Of a DNA stretch of 64,000 nucleotides, positions 13,501-22,693 are shown one piece after another; position 1 is the stretch's first letter; each line of letters begins with the position of its first letter. The DNA lies in NCBI GenBank assembly GCA_030867875.1, contig JAOWCC010001589.1, positions 80,747,537 to 80,811,536 of the forward strand, read 5' to 3'. The notes beneath the pieces are model-generated. The model made no database searches, was not told the origin of the DNA, and saw only the letters and a program-made list of their open reading frames with translations. The DNA comes from Actinernus sp. WN-2022 (taxonomy: Eukaryota; Cnidaria; Anthozoa; Actiniaria; Actinernidae). Position numbers and translations under genes: made by a program.

Positions 13501-13981
13501 AGGGAGCACCCCCCCCCCCCCCCCCCATCATTTCCAACACCTAAATACACTCACCCCAAGGAAGAGCAGTAAAGACCTTCCCAAGTATGCTAGCATTCGG
13601 CATTCGTTGACTGTAGCCCCCTGCATGGGCAAGTAAAATCTTTGATTGACTCAACATCTCTTTTCCATGGATCTTTGTTAGTTCATCTATGCAAATAATA
13701 GTGGATCCCCCATTGCCAACTTTAGGTCCAGGGGGGTCACTGAAGACATGATAGGTCACACCCAGGGGTAACTCCTTGCGCTGCAGTTTTGCCTCTAATT
13801 GGATTTCATAGGCTTCTTTCTGTGCAGCATCCGAGGCCGTGATGACGACCATGTCCCAGAATGGTATATTAACTTTCTTGCCTCTCACTGAATCAAATAA
13901 TTTGAGTTTCTTTATGGTTGATTCTCTGATCCTGTAACTTTTGTTTGTGATGTCATGTTTGGATTCTTTGACGGAAGCCAT
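1525..13981 (-). CDS. FPGT: Fucose-1-phosphate guanylyltransferase (GDP-L-fucose pyrophosphorylase), 3' end off-window
   Basis: Makes GDP-L-fucose from fucose-1-phosphate and GTP in the cytosolic fucose salvage pathway. Exons on the minus strand: 13981-13555, 10929-10696, 10052-9622 and 1927-1525. Donor and acceptor phases agree (1, 0, 2, 0) if one extra base in exon 2 is discounted. About 498 residues are visible. Exon 1 has the nucleotide-binding GNGGST (residues 89-94) and HAGGYSQRMPNA; exon 2 has PGILLVCPDTFELFD and GTTHGVFVLDGP; exon 3 has VYTDSIFFID, GDFLQALGP and VLNQSRFYHFGTT; exon 4 has the hexapeptide-like VLEYCDVGSDTRIGDSCIVS and KLRFFGRPL. All match animal FPGT in order. Vertebrate FPGT is about 600 residues, so roughly 90 C-terminal residues lie left of base 1. 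Exon 2 has a +1 shift near 10862-10866 (ATGATAACCAGG), which puts a stop downstream; this is either an assembly indel or a broken gene. The start is the first ATG, in the family's N-terminal context. Confidence 0.9.
2170..2765. repeat. ACTATC/CCGCGG hairpin repeat, family A, broken by a foldback MITE
   Basis: Repeated blocks of about 100 bp hold the palindrome ATCACGTGACGTGAT, then GATAGTTGTCGTCCGCGGA, AACTATCAGGCG, and CACAAAATTATGGCGCGCGC. Blocks are seen at 2195-2260, 2580-2680 and 2680-2762. The same block recurs in reverse orientation at 5785-5970, 6460-6650, 6880-7060 and 7555-7740. A different palindrome splits the array at 2388-2573. Confidence 0.85.
2388..2573. repeat. Palindromic (foldback) MITE
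   Basis: Near-perfect hairpin with arms of about 85 bp around a short loop near CAACTTCGG. The left arm begins AAAGAAGCCTTAAATCCATG and the right arm is its reverse complement, ending CATGGCTAAGGCTTCTTT. Both arms contain TTTTATACTATCATAAAACA, itself a palindrome. It has no coding capacity and is inserted in the family A repeat. Confidence 0.85.
2766..3064. repeat. Hairpin repeat, family B, interrupted by a LINE
   Basis: Two facing copies of a block begin with the palindrome AACTATCGGCTGATAGTT, followed by GGAAATTTGATGTTCTTAAA, and fold back on each other. The repeat stops at ACACAGTC (3064), where the LINE begins. It resumes with TTGTCGTTATTGTTCATC after 5275, as in the unbroken copy at 5490-5525. 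Confidence 0.85.
3065..5276 (+). mobile_element. 5'-truncated CR1/L2-like non-LTR retrotransposon (LINE)
   Basis: Reverse-transcriptase part of a LINE with no endonuclease domain upstream, so it is 5'-truncated. The 3' UTR ends in AATAAAG and four copies of TATGAAG, a short-repeat tail instead of poly(A), as in the CR1/L2/jockey group. The element sits cleanly inside hairpin repeat B, so both ends can be read from the unbroken copy at 5490. I see no clear target duplication. Confidence 0.9.
3070..5153 (+). pseudogene. LINE ORF2 reverse transcriptase, frameshifted and with a nonsense codon
   Basis: The open frame 3070-4623 has the RT motifs in order: NKAPGIDKIPNRVIKDCL, NRPISLLPILSKVCERI, DMSKAFDSVDHKL, SGVPQGSILAPLLFSIYTND and the catalytic SYVDDTKL. 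Near 4597 a one-base loss shifts the frame. The protein continues in the next frame as RLAQINRVKHAFNK and KLLYCSNVWANTS to a TAG at about 4842, where relatives have a tryptophan (ELNxLPV). It then runs from 4863 to 5153, ending in the usual LINE C-terminal helix region. At least two lesions make it inactive. The frame opens in the endonuclease-RT linker, not at a genuine start. Confidence 0.9.
5277..5556. repeat. Hairpin repeat, family B
   Basis: Continues the hairpin array after the LINE. AACTATCGGCTGATAGTT-type palindromes face each other with GTTCTTAAAAC and its reverse complement between them, and CCGCGGAAATTTGATGTT on one arm. The spacers carry GTCTTCCGCTCTCAGCGGGC. Confidence 0.85.
5978..6455. 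mobile_element. 478-bp MITE with 9-bp target duplication, copy 1
   Basis: Terminal inverted repeats of about 65 bp, starting CAACCTCGTTCCCAGGGG and ending in the reverse complement CCCCTGGGAACGAGGTTG. The 9-bp direct repeat CTATAATGC flanks it at 5969-5977 and 6456-6464; the empty family A block has a single CTATAACGC. The ends resemble those of the large helicase-bearing transposon at 29133-37604. It encodes no protein. Confidence 0.9.
7071..7548. mobile_element. 478-bp MITE, copy 2 (carried by the tandem duplication)
   Basis: Identical in layout to the element at 5978-6455, displaced by 1,093 bp. It arose by duplication of the host segment, not by a second insertion, because the flanks and the CTATAATGC target duplication moved with it. 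Confidence 0.9.
8011..8640. repeat. Diverged hairpin repeats, family B
   Basis: At least two more hairpins with AACTATCAGCCGATAGTTC and GAACATTAAATTTCC. They become progressively diverged: near 8470-8640 the palindrome reads GACTATCGGCCCATAG. This is the degenerate edge of the array that starts at 2170. Confidence 0.8.
8725..8970. repeat. Dispersed repeat, copy 1 (second copy at 21700-21945)
   Basis: Shares a long run of similarity with 21700-21945, including GATCGACAATCGATTGG-type, CATTTACAAACAGGTTTTG and AGTACAACCACGTGATTGC. A 118-codon minus-strand ORF crosses it but is not conserved in the other copy, so I do not call a gene. No element type was recognised. Confidence 0.7.
8971..9621. 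other. Intron 3 of FPGT, no recognised element
   Basis: The stretch left of exon 3. An 82-codon minus-strand ORF (9228-9476) shows no motif. Nothing else was seen. Confidence 0.5.
10190..10310. repeat. C-run element fragment
   Basis: Holds GTGTCAAACAGGGTAAGAG and then AGTACCCCTCC followed by a run of about 15 C. The same order (caaacagggt, then agtacccc with a long C run) ends the 618-bp G-run element at 50091-50708, so this looks like a member of that family or its end fragment. It is in FPGT intron 2. Confidence 0.55.
10955..11100. repeat. Palindromic MITE next to FPGT exon 2
   Basis: Arms GGTTGTTCAAAGGGTAGATA and TTATCCACCCTTTGAACAACC surround internal ATCCACTGGATA-type repeats. It lies in intron 1, about 25 bp before the acceptor of exon 2. 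Confidence 0.75.
11101..11660. other. FPGT intron 1, no gene
   Basis: AT-rich sequence with a short ATT run near 11230, tandem TATTGGTCA repeats and a small hairpin (GAGTCATACGACTCAC) near 11310-11350. Nothing coding was recognised. Confidence 0.5.
11661..13050. mobile_element. Foldback element with 580-bp arms and mirrored ORFs
   Basis: Left arm 11661-12242 and right arm 12472-13050 are reverse complements with few differences. Termini are TCCCAGACTCGACG and CGTCGAGTCTGGGA. The loop (12243-12471) holds a second, smaller palindrome with GGCGGTTACAGACTAATTTT on both sides. Each arm carries the same ORF (plus strand from 11896, minus strand from 12816), both beginning MTVG(H/R)GSKKINKVG. The protein matches nothing I know and may be an incidental ORF in one arm seen twice. 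No target duplication was clear. It lies within FPGT intron 1. Confidence 0.85.
13262..13530. repeat. G/C-run bounded repeat beside FPGT exon 1
   Basis: Begins with a run of G broken by one A (13276-13296) and ends with a run of about 19 C (13508-13527), 25 bp from the FPGT exon 1 splice donor. The G run on the left and C run on the right look like inverted ends of a short non-autonomous element. The interior is unrecognised. Confidence 0.45.
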
Positions 13982-14159
13982 GTCAAAGTTGATGGATCAT
14001 TTGAGACATAAAATGTTCATTAAGCTGTTGGCTTTCAAACTTATATCCAACAGATAATAATGAAATAAAATCTTCGAAAACGTTCTCATCCAATTCTTTG
14101 GTCAGCGGTCAATCTACCTCTCTATGCTATGGTCACTAATCGAGAATGACTAATTCAAA
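13982..14159. promoter_or_regulatory. Shared promoter region between FPGT and TRAPPC6B
   Basis: The two start codons (13981 minus, 14160 plus) face away from each other with 178 bp between them, so both 5' ends must start within or very near it. A CCAAT box is at 14090-14094. The TRAPPC6B start codon sits in AAAATGGCGG, which fits the YY1-type AANATGGCGG motif common at animal housekeeping promoters. I see no TATA box. Promoter function is inferred from the geometry. Confidence 0.65.
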
Positions 14160-16240
14160 ATGGCGGATGTGGATTCGGCTTTCGATCTTCTTCATATGGA
14201 AATAGTTGGATATTTTCACCGTGAAAAGCAAGGAAAATACATAGATGTAAATAAAACCTTGCCGAAAACGTCTTATACACTTTTGCACCTTTATTGATAC
14301 TGGAATATCATTTTCACATCAATTTTAGAGCGATGCTGTACAAAAACTCGATAGGATGGGTTTCAATGTCGGCCAAAGATTGGTTGAAAGGTAGGGATAT
14401 TTTCGACTCTTTTGAGTGCTTTGACTTTGAGGTGAGTATGAAAACTAGAGAATAGGCATATGTGTTTCTTATATTTCGCTAATTGTCACCAGATTTACGA
14501 AGGATTCGCCAAGATTCAAAGACGAGCTAGATATTATGAAGTACGTGTGCAAAGATTTCTGGACTGTAGTGTTCAAGAAACAAGTTGACAACTTGAGAAC
14601 GAACCATCAGGTACAGTTCTTGATAAAGTGGCTGAGCACCTCAGAGAATAAGTTACATTAATTAAGAAGTCCTGCCTGGCTAGCTAATAGTAATAGTTGA
14701 TATCGAGCGGTATTTAAATGGTGGCCCAATCAGGGTGTCCCTCCTTCTGGACCGGCTGGTACATTAAACGCAGGTCCAGGTCACAGTTCCCAATCAAAAA
14801 TTTCCTATTGAGAATCACTAGAAAATCAAACATTTTAGAACGATAAATTCCCCAAATATTGACAGAGGTGGCAAAATCATTCCCATTTTTGGAACCCTAG
14901 AAAAATGAAATATACAGCAAAACCTGTAAAAGGCATTATTATACGACTTGGCGTTTTCGAGTGCAAATACGGGCTAAAACGAGTGCAAATATGAGACGGT
15001 ATTACACGGGTCACAAACCGGCTTGCACAGGTTTATTCAACACTTAAAAGGTTTTGTAAGCGCGCGAGCCAATCGAAATGGGGCTGTTTGAGTAACAGCC
15101 AATCAGCTTTTAGTGTGCGAAAAAATTTTTTTCGTGCGCGCCCGCCCCCGACATTGGGCTGAGAGATTTCTTCTCTCAAGATTTCTTCTCTCAAGATTTT
15201 CTTCAAACAGAGCAGTAAGGTAAGCGAAAACAAACATGTTTTGTTCGTGTTAGCTGTCGTATAATAAACAATTTATTACACAAAGAGTTGTGTAATACGG
15301 CTGGGAATTTTTACTCGTCAAAATACCCAGCCGTATTACACAACTTTCCGTGTAATAAGCTTTTTATATGCACATGTATCCAACATTGAAAAAAGTGTCA
15401 AGAAAAAACATTCTTGCCTTTGCTGAAATAGTAAATAATCAGATTTCATTCAAACGAGTCATATAAAATGTTGTTGTATTTTGCACTTCTGGCAATAAAA
15501 TGTTTTGTTTACCATAAATAATTTTTTTTTATTAAAATATAATCGCCTGACTGGCCCATTTTTTTGAGGGGAAAAGTAAAAAAAAAAAGTTTAACTACAC
15601 CTCTTTTCCGAGCTCTCTACATTTTAGTTCCTTGTTTTTCTCTTGCAAATTCTCAATCCACAACTAGTAGAGGAACATAATTGCAGAGTACATAAACAAA
15701 TTTATGTGAGTCTTTGAGCTTCTAACTTTTTTTACTGACCGACTGACCAACCCACCATCACAAGCCAGAGGGTGTTGGTAAACAAAACATTTTATTGGGA
15801 TGGCCTAATTAAACTATCTCGACACAAAAGTGTGGGAACACAGTGGGTAGTTCTAGTAAATAACCATACCCTTACCATGGGCAACAATATTTTATCCCCC
15901 CTTTGTATTCAGAAATTCCAAAATGCTGTCATCCAGATTGGAGTAACTGTTGACCAGAGGAATTTATGCGGACTCAGATAATAAATGCATGTACCACATG
16001 CCGTCATGTGCAGATGAAATGAATACATGTTATATGTAGCTTTCTCACACATACTTTCCTTTACGGCTGAGTGCATGAGCACTTGTCATATGTTAGTAAT
16101 TTGATCTGCTGTCAGTCAAACTGAACCTTTTACTTCTGGTTAAAAACTTCCTTTTGCTATTTCTCCATCGATATTGATTTTCTTAGACAGAGTTTTATAG
16201 GTAAATTCATTGCCTGACGAGGGAATTCCATGTTAAATTG

Positions 16241-16296
<56 letters not shown>

Positions 16297-19200
16297 TCAA
16301 GTGAAATTTAACGTGGAATTCCCGAGTCGGGCAATGAATTTTCTTTGAATCCCATTGCATCTAGTGATTTACGAAAATAAATAAAGAATATACTCAGCTG
16401 TCTGAATGTTGCTGAAATTCCCGCCACACGATGTTCAACTAAAAGTGCAGTCGTTGCTCACAAAATTTGGTTTTCCGACATCAAAACTGAATTTTTATGC
16501 ACGAAAACACCTGTATTTTATTTAGGTACACTTAATTTCAATCTAATCTTTACCAAGAAAGCGAAAGTGCATTAACTGGAGACAAAATTGTGAATGTTTG
16601 TGAAAGATTGAGAAAACCGGCGGCCTGTTGAAACCAGTTGTCGCTAAGTGAAAATCTAAAACCTGACAAACCGAAGAGCTGCTGCACAAGTATATATACG
16701 CACAAACTTGTAAGTATTAAGTGTTCCTTACTTTTTAAGCAAATTACCAAATGTTAATGCTCAATTCTCACAATAAATAAACGGCCTGTTTTTAAACTGT
16801 TGAATGTTACTTGTGTTCAGTCCACTCGTTTCCAAAATTTTCCTTGTACCACGATTTTAGTACCGTTCTGTAGACGTGCTTTTCGTCCTGCTTTTACTGT
16901 TTTCAGTCCGGCATTTAGCTTCTCTGTGTGAATATTACATCAATTAAATCAGCAAATCCAGGAAGCCCCAGCTTTTTCGTTCAAAATCACACATTTTTGC
17001 TGCAGTTGTTTTTGTCGATTCCTCGGATGATTCGAGTCGGTTTCTTGTTCAGTCGAGGGCCAAAACATAATTTTTCGTGAAAAACGAAATAAGCGATATC
17101 TAATGTTCACGTTCTTTTACTACTGTTAACTTTGTGAATATCCTGGTTTGTAATTTTAACATGATTTGTGTCTCTGTTCGCGATAATAAAAATAAACAAA
17201 ATATTTACGCGCGGGCTTCCTGTACATCGTTGAATACAGCTTTTCAACCCGTTGAATTCCACAAAATATTAAACGCTTCGTTAGCCAATCAGCGCGCGAT
17301 TTTGAGTCGTGCTATGGGATTCTATACAACATTGCTTCCAAAACTACGTTTCTGTGTGAAAACGTTTTCCACATATTTTCCATTTTGAAGGTATCTGGTA
17401 ACCTTAATTAGGCTCATCAGGTTGCAGAGTAGCCTCAAGTTTGAGGACTGCATTAGTTTAATTTTGGCTGTGGATTTTTCGGTTGGGGGACTCTGACATT
17501 GTGTGATAAGAAAATTGAACATGATAACAAAAAGTTATAAATTTCTTATGATAACTCATGAATTACCAATCATAGGGAGTAATGAAATTACCAAAACAAT
17601 ATACATATGTAGATGCTGTAATTCAAATATTCATTTAATAAAGTGGATGCATTCTCAATTCAATACAAGAGTTCTAAAATATCCATTTTATTTTATTAGT
17701 ATAGGAAATCATATGGTTTTGAGTGCAATTCGGGATAAATTTGAATGAGTGAGTTTTCAAAGAGTATCAAAATTGCATGAGCCCGTAGGGCCAGTGGAAT
17801 TTGAGCTCTTTGAAAACTCACAAGTTTGAATTTATCCCAAATTGCATGAGAATAGACCCATTCGAAAAATGGCGTCCAATTTAACTAACTATTGTTAATA
17901 GGACTGACTAGCCTCGCTTACACGTTCAAAAGCTTTTGTGTGGACTGACTAGCCTCGTGTTCACGTTACCACTGAGGACAATAGCTTTTTAAATTGGACG
18001 CCATTTTTTGAATGGGTCTATACCATATGATTTCATTTTAATTAATTACATACTCTACTGAATTTACTTGAATCTTCAGACGATCTTTGGAATAAAGCAC
18101 CATTTATGAAGTAATGCTACATATCTGAAATATTAATGTTTAGTACTGTCAAATGAATTTAAATGGTTAGACATGTTTTTGCCATAACCACATTGCAGCA
18201 TAGTCAGTTTTAAGCATTTGGAAACACTTCGAAAATTTTTGGAAAATCATCTGAAAAAATCCCTTTACCAAAACATGACTGTGAACAACGTTGTGTACTT
18301 CGATTTCATTCTGGAGCTTTTGTTTTCGATTTATAGATTGTCAAATTCCTGATTTGGAGTGCAATATTATTTCAGCCAAATAGTGCAATTTGGGATAAAT
18401 TGCATTGCTCTCAGTCAATCAGAATCGGGAAATTTTGTTGAGTATATGATTAATACCGTAACATGTATTTCTTTATTTTTTTTTCAATGTAGGGAGTATA
18501 TGTCCTCCAGGATAACAGATTCAGGCTATTGACACAAATGTCTGAAGGGAAACAGTATATAGAAGTGGCACAAAAGGTAGATACTATGTGTGTGAAAGTG
18601 TTATATGTACAATGTACATGAACCTTTGAGCCATCCATTGAAACAAAAACAAGTCAATCCGTATCAATGATTTTAACAAACATCCTATTTCTAATGTTTA
18701 TGTCTGGCTTCCCTCAAATCTCGACAGAAATAAGCAGTTTGTTTTTGAAACATATCAGACATGTTTTGATTACTGGTAAGACTTGGCATTTTTTAGTGCA
18801 AATATGGGCTAAAATGAGCGTAGAGCGATGAACAAGATATGTGAGTGTGAATGAAATATGTGAGCATATTACAAGGCGCATGTGGTGCAATGGGTTAGTG
18901 CACTGCACATTGAGCATGCGGTCCTGAGTAGCTACTGAGAGCCACCGCATCTGTACTGACTCTTCTCTTATTGGAGTAGCTTGTATACTTGTAGCTTTGA
19001 ATTCCCTTAAAGTACACCTCACCCCTTTTGAAAATTTTATACATATGAATCTTTGAAAGGTTTTGAGTACTTCTGTGAAGAAATTTTTGGGCTTACGGTA
19101 CATAGAATACTTTGTTCTATGCTTGTTATGTTTGAAATGGTGAAAATTTGACCTTTCCTGACCCATAACCATGTAAGAAAAAGCCTGGGTCAATTCTGGA

Positions 19201-20775
19201 TCTTACGTCACCTCATTAATGGATTAATCTCCATGGCGCCTTTCTATCACAGCAACATCTACATATCTTTAGAGAGAGAGAATATACACTGTGAGTTGTT
19301 AGTAAAGAAAACAGTTATTTTAGACAAAATGCTAAATATTTATTCAAATTATTGCAAAGTTGAATGAATTATATGACGTAATATCAAGAATCAACCCAGT
19401 CTTTTTCTTACGTGGTCATGGGTCAGGAAATTAAAGGTCAAATTTTCACCATTTCAAACAAGCATAGAACAAAGTATTCTATGTAAGTAAAACATTTCTT
19501 CACAGAAGTACTGTACATTGTACTCAAAAGACAAAACCTTTCAAAGATTTAAATATGTATAAAAATTGCAAAAGGGCTCAGGTGCACTTTAATCGGGAGC
19601 TCTGTCAGAGAAGGGGGTAAAGTTGTGCACTGTTGGCCTTCTGGAAGAGCAGTCTGTTGGACTGAAGAAAGTGCCACTATAACGAAAATTTACCATTTTG
19701 ATTTGCCACTTTTTCAGGGTCAATCAGTGTTAGTAACATCCAAAATAGTAAAAAGAATTCCCAAATGGGCAGGCGAGCATTGAGTGTATGACATCACTTC
19801 CACTGAATAACCCTTTGTATAAAGCTGAACAAAGGGAACAGCCTCCAGTAATGGCAGACATGTGAATTCAATATTAATTTTGGAGTTAAAAAAATAAGAC
19901 TTCTGTCATTGTATCGAAAAATGAACTGGTTTTTAAAATACTTCAAAGGTTTTGTATGGGTGTGAGCCAATTAAAATGGGGCTTTCTCTCCTTTCAGGTT
20001 TGAAAAATAATACAGACTTGTATTATTAATATACATGACTGTATACAGTCTGAAGTACAATCCCAGACTTCATCACAGTTGGGAAGTGCTCCCCTTGTTT
20101 ATTTGTCAATCCTTCCTTTGCCGCCTCACTGGTTAGCTCAGTTGGTAGAGCACGGTCTAGAGTGGGGAGGTCAGGGGTTTGAATCCCTGCGGGCACATCC
20201 TTGGGCAGGGATGTATTTATAAGCTGTTCACCTAGTCTCCTTCCTCTTCTATAAATCAATATGAGGGGAAAGTGAACGAACTTGTTGTGCTATTTCGTGA
20301 AAGAGTAGGAGATTATTGTCTCCCTGCACAACAACCTGGTATTCTGGAAGAACAAACACTCATGATTGTAAACTACACGGCAGCATATTGCGCCACAATA
20401 GCAGTCCGTATTTCAAGTCCTCCCTTGTGAAGCGCATTTGTATATATGTATACATGTACATGTATTTAAATGTAGAATTTTTGCCTTTACCTTTTTTTGC
20501 CTTTACCTTTTTTTGCCTTTACCTTTGTCTCTCCCCTGTGCAGGCTTGTTTTAACTTGACATTATAGTGATACAGAAAATATAGGGCAATGGTCACATTC
20601 AACACTGAAGGTCTTGATTTTTTCTTTATATTTTCAGTATTTGGCCTTTTCCAGTGGTATGATTAGAGGTGGCTTAGCCAATCTGGGTATTACATGTACA
20701 GTGACAGCAGATATATTACTCATGCCATCATGTATGTACATTGTATACAGTCTGTATTTAACAAATAGAAGATGA
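14160..20775 (+). CDS. TRAPPC6B: Trafficking protein particle complex subunit 6B
   Basis: Bet3-family subunit of the TRAPP complex, which acts as a Rab1/Ypt1 exchange factor and tether for ER-to-Golgi vesicles. Exons: 14160-14246, 14329-14390, 14493-14610, 18493-18576 and 20638-20775, with matching phases (0, 2, 0, 0). They encode 162 residues; human TRAPPC6B has about 158. Diagnostic stretches are DRMGFNVGQRLVER (exon 2), FTKDSPRFKDELDIMKYVCK and KKQVDNLRTNHQ (exon 3), GVYVLQDNRFRLLTQMSEGK (exon 4), and YLAFSSGMIRGGLANLGI with VTAD and MPSC (exon 5). The last 14 residues are poorly conserved; the genome reads CMYIVYSLYLTNRR where relatives have CKFQVMIQKL-like endings, so the terminal exon may be spliced differently. 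Intron 3 (3.9 kb) and intron 4 (2.1 kb) carry MITEs and a SINE. It shares a promoter region with FPGT. Confidence 0.93.
14937..15365. repeat. Repeat with terminal GTATTACAC motifs in TRAPPC6B intron 3
   Basis: Left end carries GACGGTATTACACGGGT, the right half GTATTACACAACTTTCCGTG and GTGTAATACGGCTGGG. An internal direct repeat, TTTCTTCTCTCAAGA, is seen twice at 15167-15196. The GAGTGCAAATACGGGCTAAAA segment has diverged copies at 18800 and 56330. Probably a MITE; the boundaries are approximate. Confidence 0.5.
16197..16345. repeat. Palindromic MITE
   Basis: Hairpin with arms AAATTCATTGCC...GAGGGAATTCC and GGAATTCCCGAGTCGGGCAA, and an inner palindrome AAAACCGATATCGCAC matched by GTGCGATATCGGTTTTT. 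It is non-coding and lies in TRAPPC6B intron 3. Confidence 0.8.
17720..17850. repeat. Palindromic MITE
   Basis: Arms TGCAATTCGGGATAAATTTG and AAATTTATCCC-type reverse complement, with GAGTTTTCAAAGAG facing CTCTTTGAAAACTC. It is non-coding. Confidence 0.7.
17862..18025. repeat. Palindromic MITE, copy 1 (relative at 40968-41105)
   Basis: Ends TAGACCCATTCGAAAAATGG and CCATTTTTTGAATGGGTCTA. GACTGACTAGCCTCG occurs twice inside. The same terminus, ATAGACCCATTGCAGAAATGG, begins the relative at 40968. Confidence 0.75.
19011..19588. mobile_element. TTAA-flanked foldback element, copy 1
   Basis: Inverted repeats cover most of its 578 bp: AGTACACCTCACCCCTTTTG at the left and the reverse complement CAAAAGGGCTCAGGTGCACT at the right. 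Both sides are flanked by TTAA (19007-19010 and 19589-19592), the target duplication of piggyBac- and Kolobok-type transposons. GAGTACTTCTGTGAAGAAAT occurs on one arm and TTTCTTCACAGAAGTACT on the other. It encodes no transposase. A second copy is at 43493-44451. Confidence 0.88.
19671..19945. repeat. Partial copy of the AGTGCCACTACGACG TTAA element
   Basis: Starts AAGTGCCACTATAACGAAAA and carries CGATTTGCCAC-type and GGTCAATCAGTGTTAG sequence as in the complete copy at 61106-61664. The right end is lost. Confidence 0.7.
20123..20420 (+). mobile_element. tRNA-derived SINE, copy 1
   Basis: Head with A box TAGCTCAGTTGGTAGAG and B box GGGTTTGAATCCC, followed by the body shared with the copy at 42438-42813 (CTTGGGCAGGGA, TCTCCTTC, GTAAACTACACGGCAGC). 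It is not a working tRNA gene, because the segment between the boxes does not form a cloverleaf. It lies in TRAPPC6B intron 4. Confidence 0.85.
20476..20530. repeat. Short minisatellite
   Basis: Three tandem copies of TTTTTGCCTTTACC in TRAPPC6B intron 4. Confidence 0.85.
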
Positions 20776-20929
20776 TTCTTCATGTTCTGTTTAAAAAACT
20801 AGAAAACATTTTCCATTTCCGTTATTTTTAGATAACATAGAAAAAACAACTTCTATGTGTTTTATAATATAAACATGGTTCTTTTCAATAAGAGCTGGCA
20901 TCTAGCAAAAATTACCATATACTCTGGAC

Positions 20930-21062
20930 ATTTGTGCAGGCTACTTTACCCAGACAAAGTAAGGATCTCTGTTGAAAAGAGTATGAAAAGGGGAGGTTTT
21001 AAAGTTACTTATCCAGCTACTTTACAGAATGTGCCAGCTATACGAGAACTTATTGAAAACAC
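20930..21062. repeat. Dispersed repeat shared with 33150-33275
   Basis: CTACTTTACCCAGACAAAGT, GAAAAGGGGAGGTTTT and CTACTTTACAGAAT occur in the same order and spacing here and in the last intron of the transposase gene at 33150-33275. A 70-codon ORF covers this copy but is broken in the other. The nature of the repeat is unknown. Confidence 0.65.
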
Positions 21063-22310
21063 TGAATAAGTTAATATGTAAATCACGAGGAGCAATTTCT
21101 AAATACAGTAATTAAAAAACCGATTTTCATACTCTCTTCTAATGGCTTCTCAAACTCACTTTAGTGACACAATAAGCGATCTACATGTGAATGTATAACA
21201 TGTATTATAAAATCAAATCTTTTAAAAACATGAAATTTCATTCTATTTTGATGCATTTTGAAAATAGAATAATTTGGGTTGTTTGGGGTTAACAGAAGGC
21301 CATTTGACTTAATTGTATAAAGCAGCGAAGACTACCTACAAAATTGAATTATTTGAAAGCTGTAACATTTTGCTTTTCCTGTTTTTTTCTTTACAGGTAG
21401 ATTTCAAATAGTTATACAGAAGACGTAACACCAAGTTTTATGTAAAAAACATGTTATATATAAATCTGGCCTGAGTTCCTCAAAGCCGAATCAGTATTAC
21501 TCCTGGATTGAATTTTAGCCAAGGATTTTGTTTCTCTTCAGTTGGTAAAAATGAGTATTTCTCTATTCTAGGTTGCAGATATAGAAAGTTACTTTTCGTT
21601 AGCTCATCAAGCAAGAGGTTCTTAACCCCAAATTTAGCAAATCAAACTAAAGATTTCCTTTAATCCTGAATTAACTTAATCGGGCTTTGCAGGAAACAGT
21701 CACGTGCTGATATTAATACTTCATTAACAAATGAATTGAGCTTGTTATCCCCAATAACATGGGAAAGGCATTGCCTTGGATGCTGGAGGGCAAGCTATTA
21801 AAACGCTATTTTAGAAAGATCGACAATCGATTGGAGATGGAAAATAGCATTTACAAGCAGGTTTTGCTAATAACACTACTGACCTTGTACAGGTATATAT
21901 GAATTACGATTTATTTTGCCAGTACAACCACGTGATTGCATTCCTGCAAGAGGCCCATTGGGCTTTGAGAAATGTGATGTGTGTACTGCTGTAGGCAGGC
22001 CTCGGCACTGCTTAGGAAACAAAACGTTTTGTGAGTTCACTTGGTGAATGCCCGATAGTTGCAGTTCTGTTAGTGATTCACAGCTGTTTTTCATGACTTT
22101 TCTGTTAGGAGCTTTAAATAAACTGGAAGGGGTGAATAAATGAGAGGGTACTGTGGTGTAACCGGAAGTTGTAATATGATAGGCCACACCCTCGAGTATA
22201 AATAACTATGTAAGATTAATTAAGTGAGAGATACTACTAATAAAGCAAAGAGTTAAACGTCTACAACAACCTGAGTCTTATTCGAAGCAATTACAAGACT
22301 ATTACGGGTA
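21063..22310. repeat. Intergenic stretch with one dispersed repeat
   Basis: Positions 21700-21945 match the repeat at 8725-8970. Between 21475 and 21690 there is weak inverted symmetry (CAAAGCCGAAT against ATCGGGCTTTG) that looks like an old MITE. A 103-codon minus-strand ORF (21876-22187) shows no motif. No gene was recognised. Confidence 0.55.
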
Positions 22311-22407
22311 CTGGTATGTAATCAACTAAAGTCGATTGAGGTATGCTAACCGCCGTGGAAAGCGAGTAGCAGCTGACGTTTCGAGCGCTAGCCCTTCGTC
22401 AGAGCAA
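22311..22407. repeat. Half copy of a palindromic MITE
   Basis: ACTGGTATGTAATCAACTAA, GGTATGCTAACCGCC and CAGCTGACGTTTCGAG match one arm of the complete palindrome at 30784-30996. The other arm is missing here. Confidence 0.75.
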
Positions 22408-22693
22408 AAAAAAAGCAACCGGTACTGCTTTGAAAAGTGCGAGGGCCCTCACAGAAAAACGAAAAAAACAACGTTTGGAACTCGGAAAAATGAAACGGGT
22501 TGGTAAAGGAGGCACTGAGCAATCTTTAAGACCTCTCGATAAACCCAGTAAAAATGCTACTGGAGACCTACGCAAATAATAATGAGACATGCTTCGTGTA
22601 CATAACCAGTGCAACCCCGATATAACAAACCTCCCGATAGAACTCATGGGGGCTGATCAAAGTCAGAACCCGGCGAATCCTAAGATCGATTGA

